DNA from: Euperipatoides rowelli
Taxonomy: Eukaryota > Onychophora > Udeonychophora > Euonychophora > Peripatopsidae
Reading direction: 5' to 3' (one strand)
Length of the DNA stretch: 10,693 nt
Assembly (NCBI GenBank): GCA_003024985.2
Contig: PXIH01S0005813.1
The notes under the pieces are model-generated. The model saw only the letters and a list, made by a program, of their open reading frames with translations, was not told the DNA's origin and made no database searches. The position numbers and the translations under genes were made by a program. Shown piece after piece: positions 1 to 8,190 of this stretch (the first letter of the stretch is position 1; each line of letters starts with the position of its first letter).

Positions 1-13
1 GCCCAACCAAGTT

Positions 14-67
14 ATTAGTAGCCTCAGGCTACTGGGCTACCACTAATTTCGAGCCCTGACAGTAAGT
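14..67. repeat. Hairpin-rich repeat fragment with a donor-like GTAAGT
   Basis: GTAGCCTCAGGCTAC (18-32) is a perfect inverted repeat with 7-bp arms around one base, and ATTAGT (14-19) pairs with ACTAAT (42-47) outside it. GTAAGT at 62-67 matches a splice donor. The preceding 61 bases are too few and too repeat-like to call an exon, and the window edge cuts the unit. The reverse strand reads GGGCTCGAAATTAG, which has a weak resemblance to a tRNA B box. It is best described as the edge of an unidentified dispersed repeat. Confidence 0.3.
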
Positions 68-186
68 GTTCTGTACGCATAAAAAGTATTAAATAAATAA
101 ATACTGGAGCCAATATAAAACTGGTTCTGAAACAAACTAAACAAATTGCAGCTGCATAAAAGTATATACAGTAATTCAACCCCGAT

Positions 187-284
187 TAGTTTTCATTCTG
201 ATATCCCATTAATTTGAGTCTATACTTGTAAGACTGAGGTAAACGTTAAACTCATCCATTAATGGGATATCAGAATGAAAACTA
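187..284. mobile_element. About 95-bp fold-back (MITE-like) insertion in the left end
   Basis: A perfect 28-bp inverted repeat occupies 186-213 and 258-285, with core TTTTCATTCTGATATCCC and its complement, around a 44-nt loop. The block interrupts the left end of the 175-1642 element. The right end, which lacks it, reads CGATTAG then A then GGCGAG and acts as a near-empty site. The arms are bounded by TA on both sides (187-188, 283-284), which would fit a Tc1/mariner-type TA duplication around a 94-bp element (189-282). The flank differs by one G from a clean TA insertion, so the exact boundary is uncertain. It carries no coding capacity. Confidence 0.6.
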
Positions 285-319
285 AGGCGAGTTTTCGTGA
301 CATGAACCAGAAACTGGTT

Positions 320-1592
320 GGTTCAATTGGTTCAATGTGGTTAGCTATAAAACGTCACATCCGATATGTTTGGTTAGGCTTTTGGTTAACCAATTAGATG
401 ATCACAAAAACTATTTGGTCGTCTTTTGTAATTCGTTTTAAAAATAGCTTATGGAAAACAAAAAAATGTTTAACAACAATGGCTAGCAATAAAAACTTGT
501 TAATAATTTAAATATCTGAGAATATAATAAATTTCACATCCAGAGTTAATTATGACCCTATTTTACAGTTGAAGAGCCATTCTAGACCATCGAATGTTTT
601 TAGTATTAGGCTACCAAGATATCGGGATCTTCAACTTTAGATGGTTTTCATGATCCTTGATTATTATTATACAACACAGAAATATGATAAAATAAATATC
701 AATTTGAAACAATATAGGATCAATAAATTTAAATAAAGCACGTGATTGCTAGATTATTAAATGCTCAAAATAATTCCTAAAAATCTCTTATTGATACAAT
801 AATGATTATTTGTTTATTTTATTATACTTTCTTATTCCAAAGTCGTAATTTGATTTTTATTCCATGATAGAAAATAGAGCTAATTACAAATCAGTGATAG
901 AAGTTGCATTAGAAATAGTATCTAACATAGTAGTCGTTATCTGAAATACAAGAAAACATCGCGTGTAAAAAAAAAAAACTGTAGGAAAAACTCAAATCTC
1001 TAAACTGAAATAAAATTCGGCCGTCAACAAAATATTAGCTGCTTATTTCAATAAACTTATAACGAGAAAACTATTATTATTGTTGTTTTAAACAAGGAGT
1101 GTATAAAGCCTAGCGCTTATACAGAATTAGTATAAATTAGCCGTATAAAATCAATTAAAATGTCAATATAAATTTTATAAATCGTATTATCTTAGTCACA
1201 AAAAAATTATTGAGAACTTCTATTTATTGCCAGCAAAGCCAGTTAATTGCTTTTTTTTTTTTTACGGTACTTCATCTTAATATTTTTTAATAGGCTACCA
1301 TATTTTCTTATTTACAGAATTTTTTTAACTTTATAATGTATTATAATCGAAGACAAAGGTATTTATTTATTTAATTATTAAATAAATAAAACCTGTCAAC
1401 AAAATTATAGGTTCTTCTTCCAAAATGTTAAAATTAAAAACGCCATTTTTTTTTAACCAAACCAATCTAACCAGGTATCTATTTGGGTTCATTTGGTTCG
1501 AGAAATTGGTTAACCAAAAAATGAACCAAAGCGTAAACTCTTCTGGTTGGTTAACCACAAGCTGGTTAGACCGCAATAACACTTTGGTCACT
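320..1592. other. AT-rich core of the inverted-end element; no gene seen
   Basis: Open frames are short and low-complexity. Visible structure includes scattered GGTT/AACC motifs near both ends, a T13 run (1251-1263) and a hairpin at 1357-1394. CGTCAACAAAATATTAG (around 1022) resembles TGTCAACAAAATTATAG (around 1395). The frames around 1425-1631 on either strand are rich in N, L and T because of the GGTT/AACC repeats and do not look like a protein family. Confidence 0.5.
1357..1394. repeat. AT-rich hairpin
   Basis: AGGTATTTATTTATTTAA (1357-1374) pairs with TTAAATAAATAAAACCT (1378-1394), with one extra base in the left arm and only three bases between. It lies inside the right part of the 175-1642 element. 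The flanking AGGT/ACCT bases extend the pairing beyond simple AT repeats. Confidence 0.6.
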
Positions 1593-1642
1593 AACCAGTT
1601 TCTTGTTCAGGTCGTGAAAACTCGCCTCTAATCGGGGTTGAA

Positions 1643-1920
1643 CTTTCTTTACTAAGTGGGTGATGAATATTAGAAAGTGATGAGAAAAAAAAATCAATAA
1701 TATCTTGATGTGTTTGTTCTTCGGATTTATTTGGAAAGACAAATGTTTTTTTGTGACTATCAATATTTAAAGTTTAATTATATTACGAAATATAGCAGAA
1801 TTGATAGGCTGATCAATTATGTTTATCATTGATGCTCTTGGAGACAATGGACATTTAAATAAGACATTTGGTAAATGTTTTTAATTTGTCGATTCCAATA
1901 CCCCACCCAATTCCGGTTTA
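1643..1920. other. AT-rich spacer; small inverted repeat only
   Basis: No gene is seen. AATTGAT (1799-1805) and ATCAATT (1812-1818) form a short hairpin. Composition rises slightly in GC towards 1900 as the next repeat begins. Confidence 0.4.
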
Positions 1921-2120
1921 GACCCTTCCCACTTCCTGATAAAATCCAAGATGGCCGACTTGCTGTTCCTTAATTAAAGATACAGGGTTTTTTTAAGTTT
2001 ACGCTTACAAGTTATGATATCACATCTGCCTAGGCTGCCTTTCTGCCATATGCAATAGACCCCTTCTGGTTAAAATCCAAGATGGCTGACTTCCTGTTTT
2101 TGTATCTTAAAGGTATAGGG
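1921..2120 (+). repeat. Two diverged copies of a CCAAGATGGC repeat
   Basis: Copy 1 (1921-1987) and copy 2 (2058-2120) share, in order, GACCC, a pyrimidine tract, AAAATCCAAGATGG (1941 and 2072, 131 bp apart), CNGACTTNCTGTT-type sequence and a closing GATACAGGG/GTATAGGG. CCAAGATGGC matches the core recognised by the zinc-finger factor YY1 (AAnATGGCnGC), and also supplies an ATG reading M-A-D in each copy. The resulting frames are 8 and 38 codons, and the second shows no family resemblance. I read this as a dispersed or locally duplicated repeat, not a gene. Confidence 0.55.
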
Positions 2121-2758
2121 AGACATACGGGCAACACAGCGGGTTCTTCAGCTAGAAAAACAAACTCAAGACAGTTATTCCTTAAATTTACAAACTAATG
2201 TTACAAATTAGGATTCCTTAAAACTTTTAAGAATTATTTTTTGATGATAGATTAAAAATATAGATTTTGACCACTTAATTTTTTTTTACATAATAAAACT
2301 TGATATTAAAATATAGTACAATTTAAACTCAAAATCGAACATCTGAATAGAATTAATTTTTCAATCCACTAACCCCTTTAAAGATACTGTATATAGAGGG
2401 TTGTGCCCCCCCCCAAAAAAAAAAATCATTTGATCATATGCCTACAAATAATAGTTCTTTTGATTTGAAAATAATTTAATATATAGTGTAGATTGACTTT
2501 GCCTTCGACTACATCTAATAGTAAAACTAGTATTCTATTCCAATTATTTGTTTAATTTTAAATCATTTGGATGGATGGGTGAGAATAAACATTGTATTAT
2601 AAAAAATTATGCTAGTGCAAAAGGTTTCTGTTAGATTTTTAATATTAAAAAAATTATCACCACATGAGGTGGGCATACCCTAGCAACCAATAATTCTTCT
2701 TCCCCTCGATTGTAGATATTGTACACATTATTAAAAAAAAACTTGGCTTGCACTCCAC
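2121..2758. other. AT-rich stretch; homopolymer junction only
   Basis: No gene is supported. The notable piece is C9 followed by A11 at 2406-2425. The rest is A/T runs without splice-bounded open frames. Confidence 0.4.
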
Positions 2759-2777
2759 TGTAGATATTATATCTACA
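2759..2777. repeat. Perfect 9-bp-arm palindrome
   Basis: TGTAGATAT and ATATCTACA flank a single T. A partial second copy, TTGTAGATATTG, lies about 50 bp upstream (around 2710), so the half-site occurs three times within 70 bp. Confidence 0.6.
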
Positions 2778-4296
2778 TTTTCTCTTACAATTCTACTATC
2801 ATTGTTAGCATCAAAAATGCTTCAAATAAGTAAAAAATTATGTTCAAAAGAACTAAAATCCTACCAAACGATTTATAAAAAAAATAAATTTAAATTCAGG
2901 GAAATTTGTTAAAAATAATTTGGAGTATAACAGGGTCATATATTATAAATAATTGAAGTGAAAGGATTAAATAATGGTTTATTAAAAAAAAAATCCTCTA
3001 TACATTATTCTGAACGTCACCATAACTGTAAACGAATCTATTTTTACAAAACAAACATGTCTTTTGTTTTCAATCGATCAAGAAAATATTTTTCTAAAAA
3101 TATATCAACAAACCAACATCAAAATATACAGCAATTAAATATAGTTAAACACATTCTTTAAGTCAGTTTTCTTCCACATATTGATCTTATCCTTAGCGAG
3201 TCAACTCAAAATCAAACAAGCAAAATTCAAGCCTTTGTCTAATCAGTGATACAAACTATTAAAAAAAAAAGATTGAACGACAAGTTACTGTATCTAAGAA
3301 TCGCACAAATGGAAAACTCATTTCTAACAATGTTAAAATAAACGATATTGGGTTCTTGTAATACTACAAGCTATTATCGATTTGCAATGAATGACCAGAA
3401 AATTAGGATTTTTTTTTTTTTTTTTGCATTAATTTCAAATCTCCATAACTTTAATCCCCAAAATATCTTTTCATGCTTCAAAATCCAGAGTAGGCCTAAT
3501 TATCAAGTTTTAACACATCTACAAACACACAGCAGTAATGAATTTATAGGGACATTTTGGCTCTTTGTAGCATTAGCGAAAGTACAGTATATGTTTGTTT
3601 AAATCTTTAAATTTTTTGTTTGAATTAAGTCAAATGCATTTAAAAAAGCGATGAAAAGGCTAATTTGAGCAAAATACAATTTATTGTGCTAAGCTTAAGG
3701 GGGAAAAGCTTTTTTTTTTTTAAACACATAAACTTGTTTTTTCTTCTTCTTTTAAACTAAAATTGTCATTGAAAGTAATAAATGACACGAGAATTCCTAG
3801 TCAAAGTGATAGTCTATATACTGTAAAATTTCTTGAGGTTTTAATTAGACTAAATATTTATTTCATTAAAGTATTCTAATAAAGATTGTATCATTTAAAC
3901 ATAATATTGAAACAGGTTGTGTGCAGTGGCAAATAATAAACAATATCATATTAAGGAAATAAAAAGTACAAAATCCGGTCATTTTTAACTGACTATATTT
4001 AAATCATCTTTAGAGACCATTATCTTTACCTGAAAGTGTAAATGCAAAACGATTTAAGGAAAGGCCAGTTTACAACATAATTTATATTTTTTATATATTA
4101 TTATTTATTGGTGTTTTCAAGGGGTATCCAAGTTATTTCAGGATATAAATTATTTTCGTAATACATTTACCTGGATTAAGACTCATAAAATGTTGTATAA
4201 ATAAAGGTGGCAGATTGTTGAATCAAAATTATCTACTGAAATGTTCAACAGATCTTGAACGTGCTAATCAACTAATTACTTATTCAACTATGTTAA
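2778..4296. other. 1.5 kb of AT-rich DNA with no recognisable gene
   Basis: I see only A/T homopolymers (for example T17 at 3409-3425), short AT hairpins and isolated donor- or acceptor-like dinucleotides. Two minus-strand splice-like pairs near 4030 and 4170 were examined. The second is closed by stops in all frames. The first has no downstream donor and reaches a stop after 14 codons. The frames around 2958-3161 and 3348-3602 on the plus strand are low-complexity. The composition is typical of an invertebrate intron or intergenic spacer. Confidence 0.5.
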
Positions 4297-4344
4297 TTTG
4301 TGTGCACGCTTTTCCTAGGATATAAGGAATAGCGTGCACACAAA
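4297..4344. repeat. 20-bp-stem hairpin (TTTGTGTGCACGC)
   Basis: TTTGTGTGCACGCTTTTCCT (4297-4316) pairs with 4325-4344 with one mismatch around an 8-nt loop. Pairing stops abruptly at both outer ends. That makes it too short for a normal animal microRNA precursor, but it is a strong cruciform or RNA stem. It opens a cluster of four hairpins reaching 4486. Confidence 0.8.
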
Positions 4345-4363
4345 CATTTGTCTTAAGCTGCAT

Positions 4364-4486
4364 GTTAGAGGGTGCTGCCCTCTAACGATCTGTTACACGG
4401 TTATGTTTTCTTTATTACTTATTTACATTAGTTTGAGGGCAGTTACCCTCTCGAGTTTGTGATCGCCTCAACGTGGTATCATACCA
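4364..4486. repeat. Cluster of three more hairpins, two of them inverted copies
   Basis: GTTAGAGGG (4364-4372) pairs with CCCTCTAAC (4378-4386). GAGGG (4435-4439) pairs with CCCTC (4446-4450). TGGTAT (4474-4479) pairs with ATACCA (4481-4486). The reverse complement of the second hairpin reads AGAGGGTAACTGCCCTCAAAC, nearly the same as the first hairpin AGAGGGTGCTGCCCTCTAAC. The two are therefore inverted copies of one unit, placed about 50 bp apart. This looks like a designed fold-back array or the end of an unidentified element. Confidence 0.7.
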
Positions 4487-5036
4487 TATTGTATTAAGAG
4501 GAGGCTTGTTATTTCTGTATCTTTATATTCCTCCAATAGAACCAGTTGCTTACAACTTTATGTCCAAGTATTTTCTTCATATTCTCACTGATGTTTTCAC
4601 CTCATCTCATGTAACATTTCTCCACATCAAGGAGATTTGTTACAGTTTATTGGCATAGCTTTAAACATCCATGTTTTGGGTTTTTTTTTTTTTTTTTGAA
4701 AGGGTGATGGGGAAGTAGTGGGGTAAAAGGGTACTTTAAAATAAACGATGATAATTTTCATGCAAATTACGAAATAAATTCTTTTTTTATAAGTTTTATT
4801 TTTATTTATTTTTAATGCTAAGAAAATGTTATTTTTTAGTTTGAAAATGCTATAAGATCATTTTTAAAATGCTACAAATGTCCATCCCTATGAATTTACA
4901 ATCGTTATTTTATAAATCTAATTCTGGTATTTAATAAAAAAAAAATTGATATATAGTAAGCGCCTCCTATCTGAAGAATAGTTCAATAGAGCAATTAAAA
5001 AAACACACACTGCTATTTATAGCATATAGTACTCAC
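4487..5036. other. Spacer with poly-T; no gene seen
   Basis: It contains T17 at 4681-4697 followed by a G-rich patch (GGGTGATGGGGAAGTAGTGG). An open plus-strand frame at 4473-4658 encodes 61 residues with no recognisable motif. Minus-strand candidates near 4549 and 4587 have donor-like sites, but I found no open exon with a good acceptor for either. Confidence 0.4.
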
Positions 5037-5120
5037 CTCTTCTGATGTATACCTTGATGTATGTACAGGGAATTCAGGAGATAAGATATCTGTCCACCTA
5101 ACAGCTGGCTTACTACTACT
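5037..5120 (-). CDS. Candidate internal protein-coding exon (84 nt, phase 0)
   Basis: On the minus strand the block is preceded by a T-rich tract ending TTTTTAATTTAG, a good acceptor. It is followed by GTGAGT after GAG, a consensus donor (5031-5036 on the plus strand). The 84 nt are exactly 28 codons and open in phase 0, reading SSSKPAVRWTDI then LSPEFPVHTSRYTSEE. The peptide has balanced composition with R, W, D, P, E and H, unlike the N/K/I/L-rich chance frames around it. I do not recognise the protein. A second frame (starting VVVSQLLGG) is also open, so the phase is not proven. If real, the surrounding sequence is intron of a minus-strand gene. No partner exon is convincing inside this window. 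Confidence 0.5.
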
Positions 5121-5496
5121 CTAAATTAAAAAGTAGAAAATCATGTTTTCTTATTTAAAAATAACATTACTACAATACTGTTTCTAAGATCAAATGGAAG
5201 TCCCAAAGTTTAAACACTAATATTATCTCCATAACAATGATTATCAAACTATTGTCTAAATGGTCTACCCAAAATGATAACAGCATTATCAATGACAATG
5301 ATAGAGATGTGAGTGAATTGGAGATTATCTGATATCTGAAACCTAATCCAGAGATTTCTCAAGACCAACATAATATACTGTAGTCAAAACAAAATTTCTT
5401 GACCTTGCCAAATTCTTTTTTTTTTTTTTTAAATAATTATAGATATAAGAACCAGGAAATGTAATTTTTCCTTTGAAATTTTTAGAGAAAAGAAAA
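5121..5496. other. Putative intron sequence; poly-T only
   Basis: Immediately upstream, in the minus-strand sense, of the candidate exon, it supplies the T-rich acceptor tract. T15 lies at 5416-5430. No further exon is seen. Confidence 0.4.
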
Positions 5497-5529
5497 TGTG
5501 TGTGTGTGTGTCTAAAGGGGGGGGGGGGG
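5497..5529 (+). repeat. (TG)7 microsatellite followed by G13
   Basis: TG repeats occupy 5497-5511, then TCTAAA, then thirteen G (5517-5529). The G tract is the longest in the window. On the plus strand it could support a G-quadruplex, and on the minus strand it is C13. Confidence 0.85.
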
Positions 5530-6187
5530 AGCAATTCATTTCTCCCCATCTAGAATTTTCTTAAAGTACTAATTTTAACAACAGCTGATATGTTTTATTT
5601 TTACTTTAAAAGTCATGTTTCATTAATTTTTTTTTTCCTATTTGATCAAATAATAACAAAAATCAAACTTTGAGCAGTTTCAAAAAAAATAAAAAAATGC
5701 GGTATGTAAGATTGATTTTGTCACAAACTGACCCGCCGTCATTTTTATTTCCCATAATTACAAATGCAATAGAGTTCTTAGTAAGCATACTGCTCTTTTA
5801 ACTTATAAACAATTGTTTGTTTACTCGGAACAAAACCTTGAATGATTTCAATCAGCTTATATAATAACCTGAAGACACACCTTAATAAAAGCTGTGTCTC
5901 CAACTTCTTATATGTTACTCCAACAACACCACTCTGTATATTATTATTATTATTATAAAGTTTACTAAATAGCATAATGATAATTTGCAATATTGTTTTC
6001 TAAACTAATAACAGACAGTATATTATTCCTGTCGGTTGTAATAGAATTTATGCAAAGATGAAGACCAGCCAGCAACCTGACAAAAGAGGAAACAAGAAGA
6101 CAAGTTGCTGTCATTTTGTTTTATTAATATTTTCAATATTAAAATGTATAATTATTATTTACATAATAATCATTTGTATTATTCTCA
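5530..6187. other. AT-rich stretch; (ATT)n and small hairpin
   Basis: It contains an (ATT)n tract near 5940-5956 and a short stem AGACACA/TGTGTCT around 5873-5899. A minus-strand frame over 5778-5990 is open for 70 codons but begins within the (ATT)n tract. A 53-nt block inside it (5881-5933) has AG and GTGTGT at its edges but no pyrimidine tract, so I do not call it an exon. Confidence 0.4.
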
Positions 6188-6221
6188 GTGTGTGTGTGTG
6201 TGCAATAAAACCGTGTGTGTG
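6188..6221 (+). repeat. (GT)n microsatellite, interrupted
   Basis: GT repeats fill 6188-6202 and resume as GTGTGTGTG at 6213-6221 after CAATAAAACC. The surrounding plus-strand frame (6058-6294) is explained by these repeats and by AT-rich sequence. Confidence 0.8.
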
Positions 6222-6592
6222 CTGTATAAGAGATAAGATAATAATAACTGTAATGATGAGAGCTAATAATCTATCCAGAAACATTTTACTATAATTAAAA
6301 CTTTAGCTAAGATTGGCCTAATAGTCCAAACAAACAATTTAGCCAACGAACATTGTTGTCTAAATATAAAATGCAGTAATGAGGATGCAGTAATAGATGA
6401 TAGGCAGTATCTACTGTAATAACAAATCAATTACAAATAATCAATAGCAATATCAACAAATAACAACCATCCTAACCATCTCAAAAGATCAATAATACTA
6501 AACTGCCAACACCCACTTTGCTCCCAAAACAACCACCACTTCCTGTCAGACTCTGAAGGAACCTATGTATCTCCTTTCCAACAGCAGGCAAA
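6222..6592. other. Transition to GC-richer sequence; no gene seen
   Basis: AATCAATA/CAATATCAA-type AT sequence changes near 6440 into C/A-rich sequence (CCAACACCCACTTTGCTCCC). No splice-bounded frame is clear. A minus-strand frame over 6563-6760 is 65 codons but has no recognisable motif and lies across inverted repeats. Confidence 0.35.
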
Positions 6593-6702
6593 GCCTCCAT
6601 TTGGTCTATTATTCTGACTGCCAAAAAGGTCGGACCAAATAGAAGGCAAAAGACCTATTGGCTCTACCATTGGTCCACTCAGGAGTAAAAAGAACCAATA
6701 GC
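6593..6702. repeat. Overlapping inverted repeats TTTGGTC/GACCAAA and CTATTGG/CCAATAG
   Basis: GCCTCCATTTGGTC (6593-6606) pairs with GACCAAATAGAAGGC (6633-6647) with one extra base. Directly after it, CTATTGG (about 6655) pairs with CCAATAG (about 6694). Both stems use related TTGGTC/TTGG motifs. Together with the hairpins at 6797-6953 they make this the most structured stretch in the window. Confidence 0.55.
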
Positions 6703-6796
6703 CACAGTACCATTGTTTCTGAAAATCCTTCTGAATCCTTTGGCCTAGTATAAAAGACATAGGATCAGTGGGCTAAGGACTCCAACCAGCGTATTA

Positions 6797-6870
6797 CCAG
6801 CCAGGGAAATATTCCCTGAATTGTTCCAGCCAGGGTTAAACCCTGTTTCACCAGCCTAGGTAATCCTAGC
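6797..6870. repeat. Three tandem CCAGCC-hairpin units
   Basis: CCAGCC starts at 6797, 6826 and 6851, and each copy opens a short stem. The stems are CAGGGAA/TTCCCTG (6802-6818), CAGGGTT/AACCCTG (6831-6845) and CTAGG/CCTAG (6856-6869). The loops and the bases next to them differ while pairing is kept. This means both arms changed together or the units arose independently on a common template. A partial CCAGC precedes them at 6786. No function is known to me. Confidence 0.65.
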
Positions 6871-7579
6871 AGAATTATCCGATACAGTTTCAATAACTCA
6901 GCCTACTGTGTGGCTGTAACTTAGTACTAGCTTAGCAAGAAGCCTACTGGCTTAATAAACTAACAAACTGCCCAGTTTTAACTAAGAGCCGTGCTTGGCC
7001 AAGAATAATATTCCCATCTACAAATATAGTTAGGGTGTGATAGTCAGGTGCCTTTCGCAGTCCTTACAAGAAGATCAACTGAAATACCGGTAACGTAAAT
7101 TTCTGAAAATAATTATTGCCTATCCTCAAAATATTACTGCAAATAATCTTATATTTTTATACTTGTCTCCATGATCATGATCCACAAAATCAGCACACAC
7201 ACACACACCGAATGGGTGTTTTTTCCTATTCTGAATATACTGTATATTTGTAATTATGTTTGTGTAATAATATAATATCTCTCACGAGCATACTATAATA
7301 TTACAATTGCCAAATATATTTTATCCCATAATAAATTTACGATTCCTCAGTACATCTTGTGTCTTAGTCTTTTGTGTGCAAATATCATTTCCGATAGCTT
7401 AGGATATTGTGGGGTTATAACCATTCGGCCCACTAATTTTCCCTCTTAGGCTGATATCCTACAGCAATAGCATATCAGGCCTCACACTTATGTGAAAACA
7501 GACTCATCAGAATCTTCCAAAAATGTGTAATTTCTACTTTCTTCAATTTTCTCACTATAGGTCTGTTTTTTTTTTGTTC
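6871..7579. other. Spacer with minor stems and a (CA)n tract; no gene seen
   Basis: AAGCC/GGCTT (6940-6953) continues the hairpin-rich zone. (CA)n lies at 7194-7208. A 35-nt minus-strand block (7068-7102) has TTTTCAG and GTAAGG at its edges but is too short to trust as an exon. Confidence 0.4.
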
Positions 7580-7681
7580 TTAACCTTTGAGTGGTCGCGT
7601 GTCGTAATTTTTATGACTCATAGAATCCTCTGTATAAAAGTTTCCAAATACGTGTAATAATGAAATGATTACACATATTTA

Positions 7682-8175
7682 TGTTCTATTTATTGTCAGC
7701 AATTTTATTATATAAAGAAAAAAAAAATATAACAGATTTTTTTTTTTGTGATTATATTTCTAATAGCTGCATTCATTATAAGCTTGTATATACTGTAGGC
7801 TATGTTCAAATAATACACCGTTATATATTTCAAAATCTATAACAGATAGAAAAAAACTTAAATATTATTTTTTGTTCTATTTATTGTCAAGAATTTTATC
7901 ATATAAAGAAAACAAACTTCTAACAAACATATTTTTTTCTATTGTCATATTTATAAAAGTCGGGCATTAATTTCGCTTGTATTTCCAATATGTCCAGATA
8001 ATACATTGTTATATATTTCAAAATCTATAACAGAAAAAACTTAAATATTATTTTTTGTTCTATTTGTCAAAAATTTTATTATATAAAGAAAAAAAAAACC
8101 CAACAGATTTTTTTATGAGTTACGACAATTTTTTTCTAAATGTCAGCTATAAAAAAAAAAAAGCCGGTTTATCTT
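7682..8175. repeat. Tandem array, about 185-190 bp unit, roughly 2.6 copies
   Basis: TGTTCTATTTATTGTCA begins at 7682 and 7873, and a shortened form TGTTCTATTTGTCA begins at 8056, giving periods of 191 and 183. Each is followed by AATTTTATYATATAAAGAAA. The first two units also share GTTATATATTTCAAAATC and AACTTAAATATTATTTTTTG. The third unit fades after about 8170. The array lies wholly within the piggyBac-like element and makes up about half of it. Confidence 0.85.
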
Positions 8176-8190
8176 ACATTTTTAATTATT

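Larger units (their letters stand above)
175..1642. mobile_element. Non-autonomous element with inverted ends TTCAACCCCGATTAG
   Basis: TTCAACCCCGATTAG at 175-189 is repeated exactly, inverted, at 1628-1642. After a 96-bp interruption on the left (190-285) and a single base on the right, both ends continue with GGCGAGTTTTC and run together for 34 bp (286-319 against 1593-1626) with four mismatches, ending AGAAACTGGTT. Further inside, both arms keep copies of GGTTAACCAATT and many GGTT/AACC motifs, but the alignment loosens. The roughly 1.0-kb core is AT-rich with no credible protein, so the element would depend on an enzyme supplied elsewhere. I see no clear target-site duplication and cannot assign a superfamily. 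Two independent insertions in opposite orientation would be the alternative. Confidence 0.65.

Noticed and set aside
43-67. tRNA-derived SINE or an exon ending at GTAAGT
   Set aside because: GGGCTCGAAATT is only a loose B-box match with no A box in place, and the upstream 61 bases are hairpin repeat.
1367-1763. Overlapping open frames on both strands of up to 74 codons
   Set aside because: They are produced by GGTT/AACC repeats and AT-rich sequence in the right arm of the inverted-end element, show no family motif and overlap each other.
2958-3602. Two plus-strand frames of 67 and 84 codons
   Set aside because: Low-complexity K/N/F-rich translations, one running through a T17 tract, with no splice context or motif.
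4031-4190. Minus-strand splice pairs near 4030 and 4170
   Set aside because: The 4170 candidate has stops in all three frames. The 4030 candidate reaches a stop after 14 codons with no donor.
4297-4344. MicroRNA precursor
   Set aside because: Only 20 paired bases with an 8-nt loop and no pairing outside, shorter than animal precursors need.
5881-5933. Second minus-strand exon upstream of 5037-5120
   Set aside because: The donor GTGTGT is acceptable, but the acceptor follows an (ATT)n tract with no pyrimidine run. Its end phase would force the less protein-like frame of the better exon.
6563-6760. Minus-strand frame of 65 codons
   Set aside because: It crosses two inverted repeats, shows no motif and has no convincing splice signals, so it is probably a chance opening in the GC-richer island.
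7068-7102. 35-nt minus-strand microexon with TTTTCAG and GTAAGG edges
   Set aside because: Too short to separate from chance in sequence this AT-rich, and an internal TTTCAG gives a competing acceptor.
7682-8175. CRISPR-like array or iterons
   Set aside because: Units are about 185 bp, diverged and adjacent without spacers, which is satellite-type organisation.
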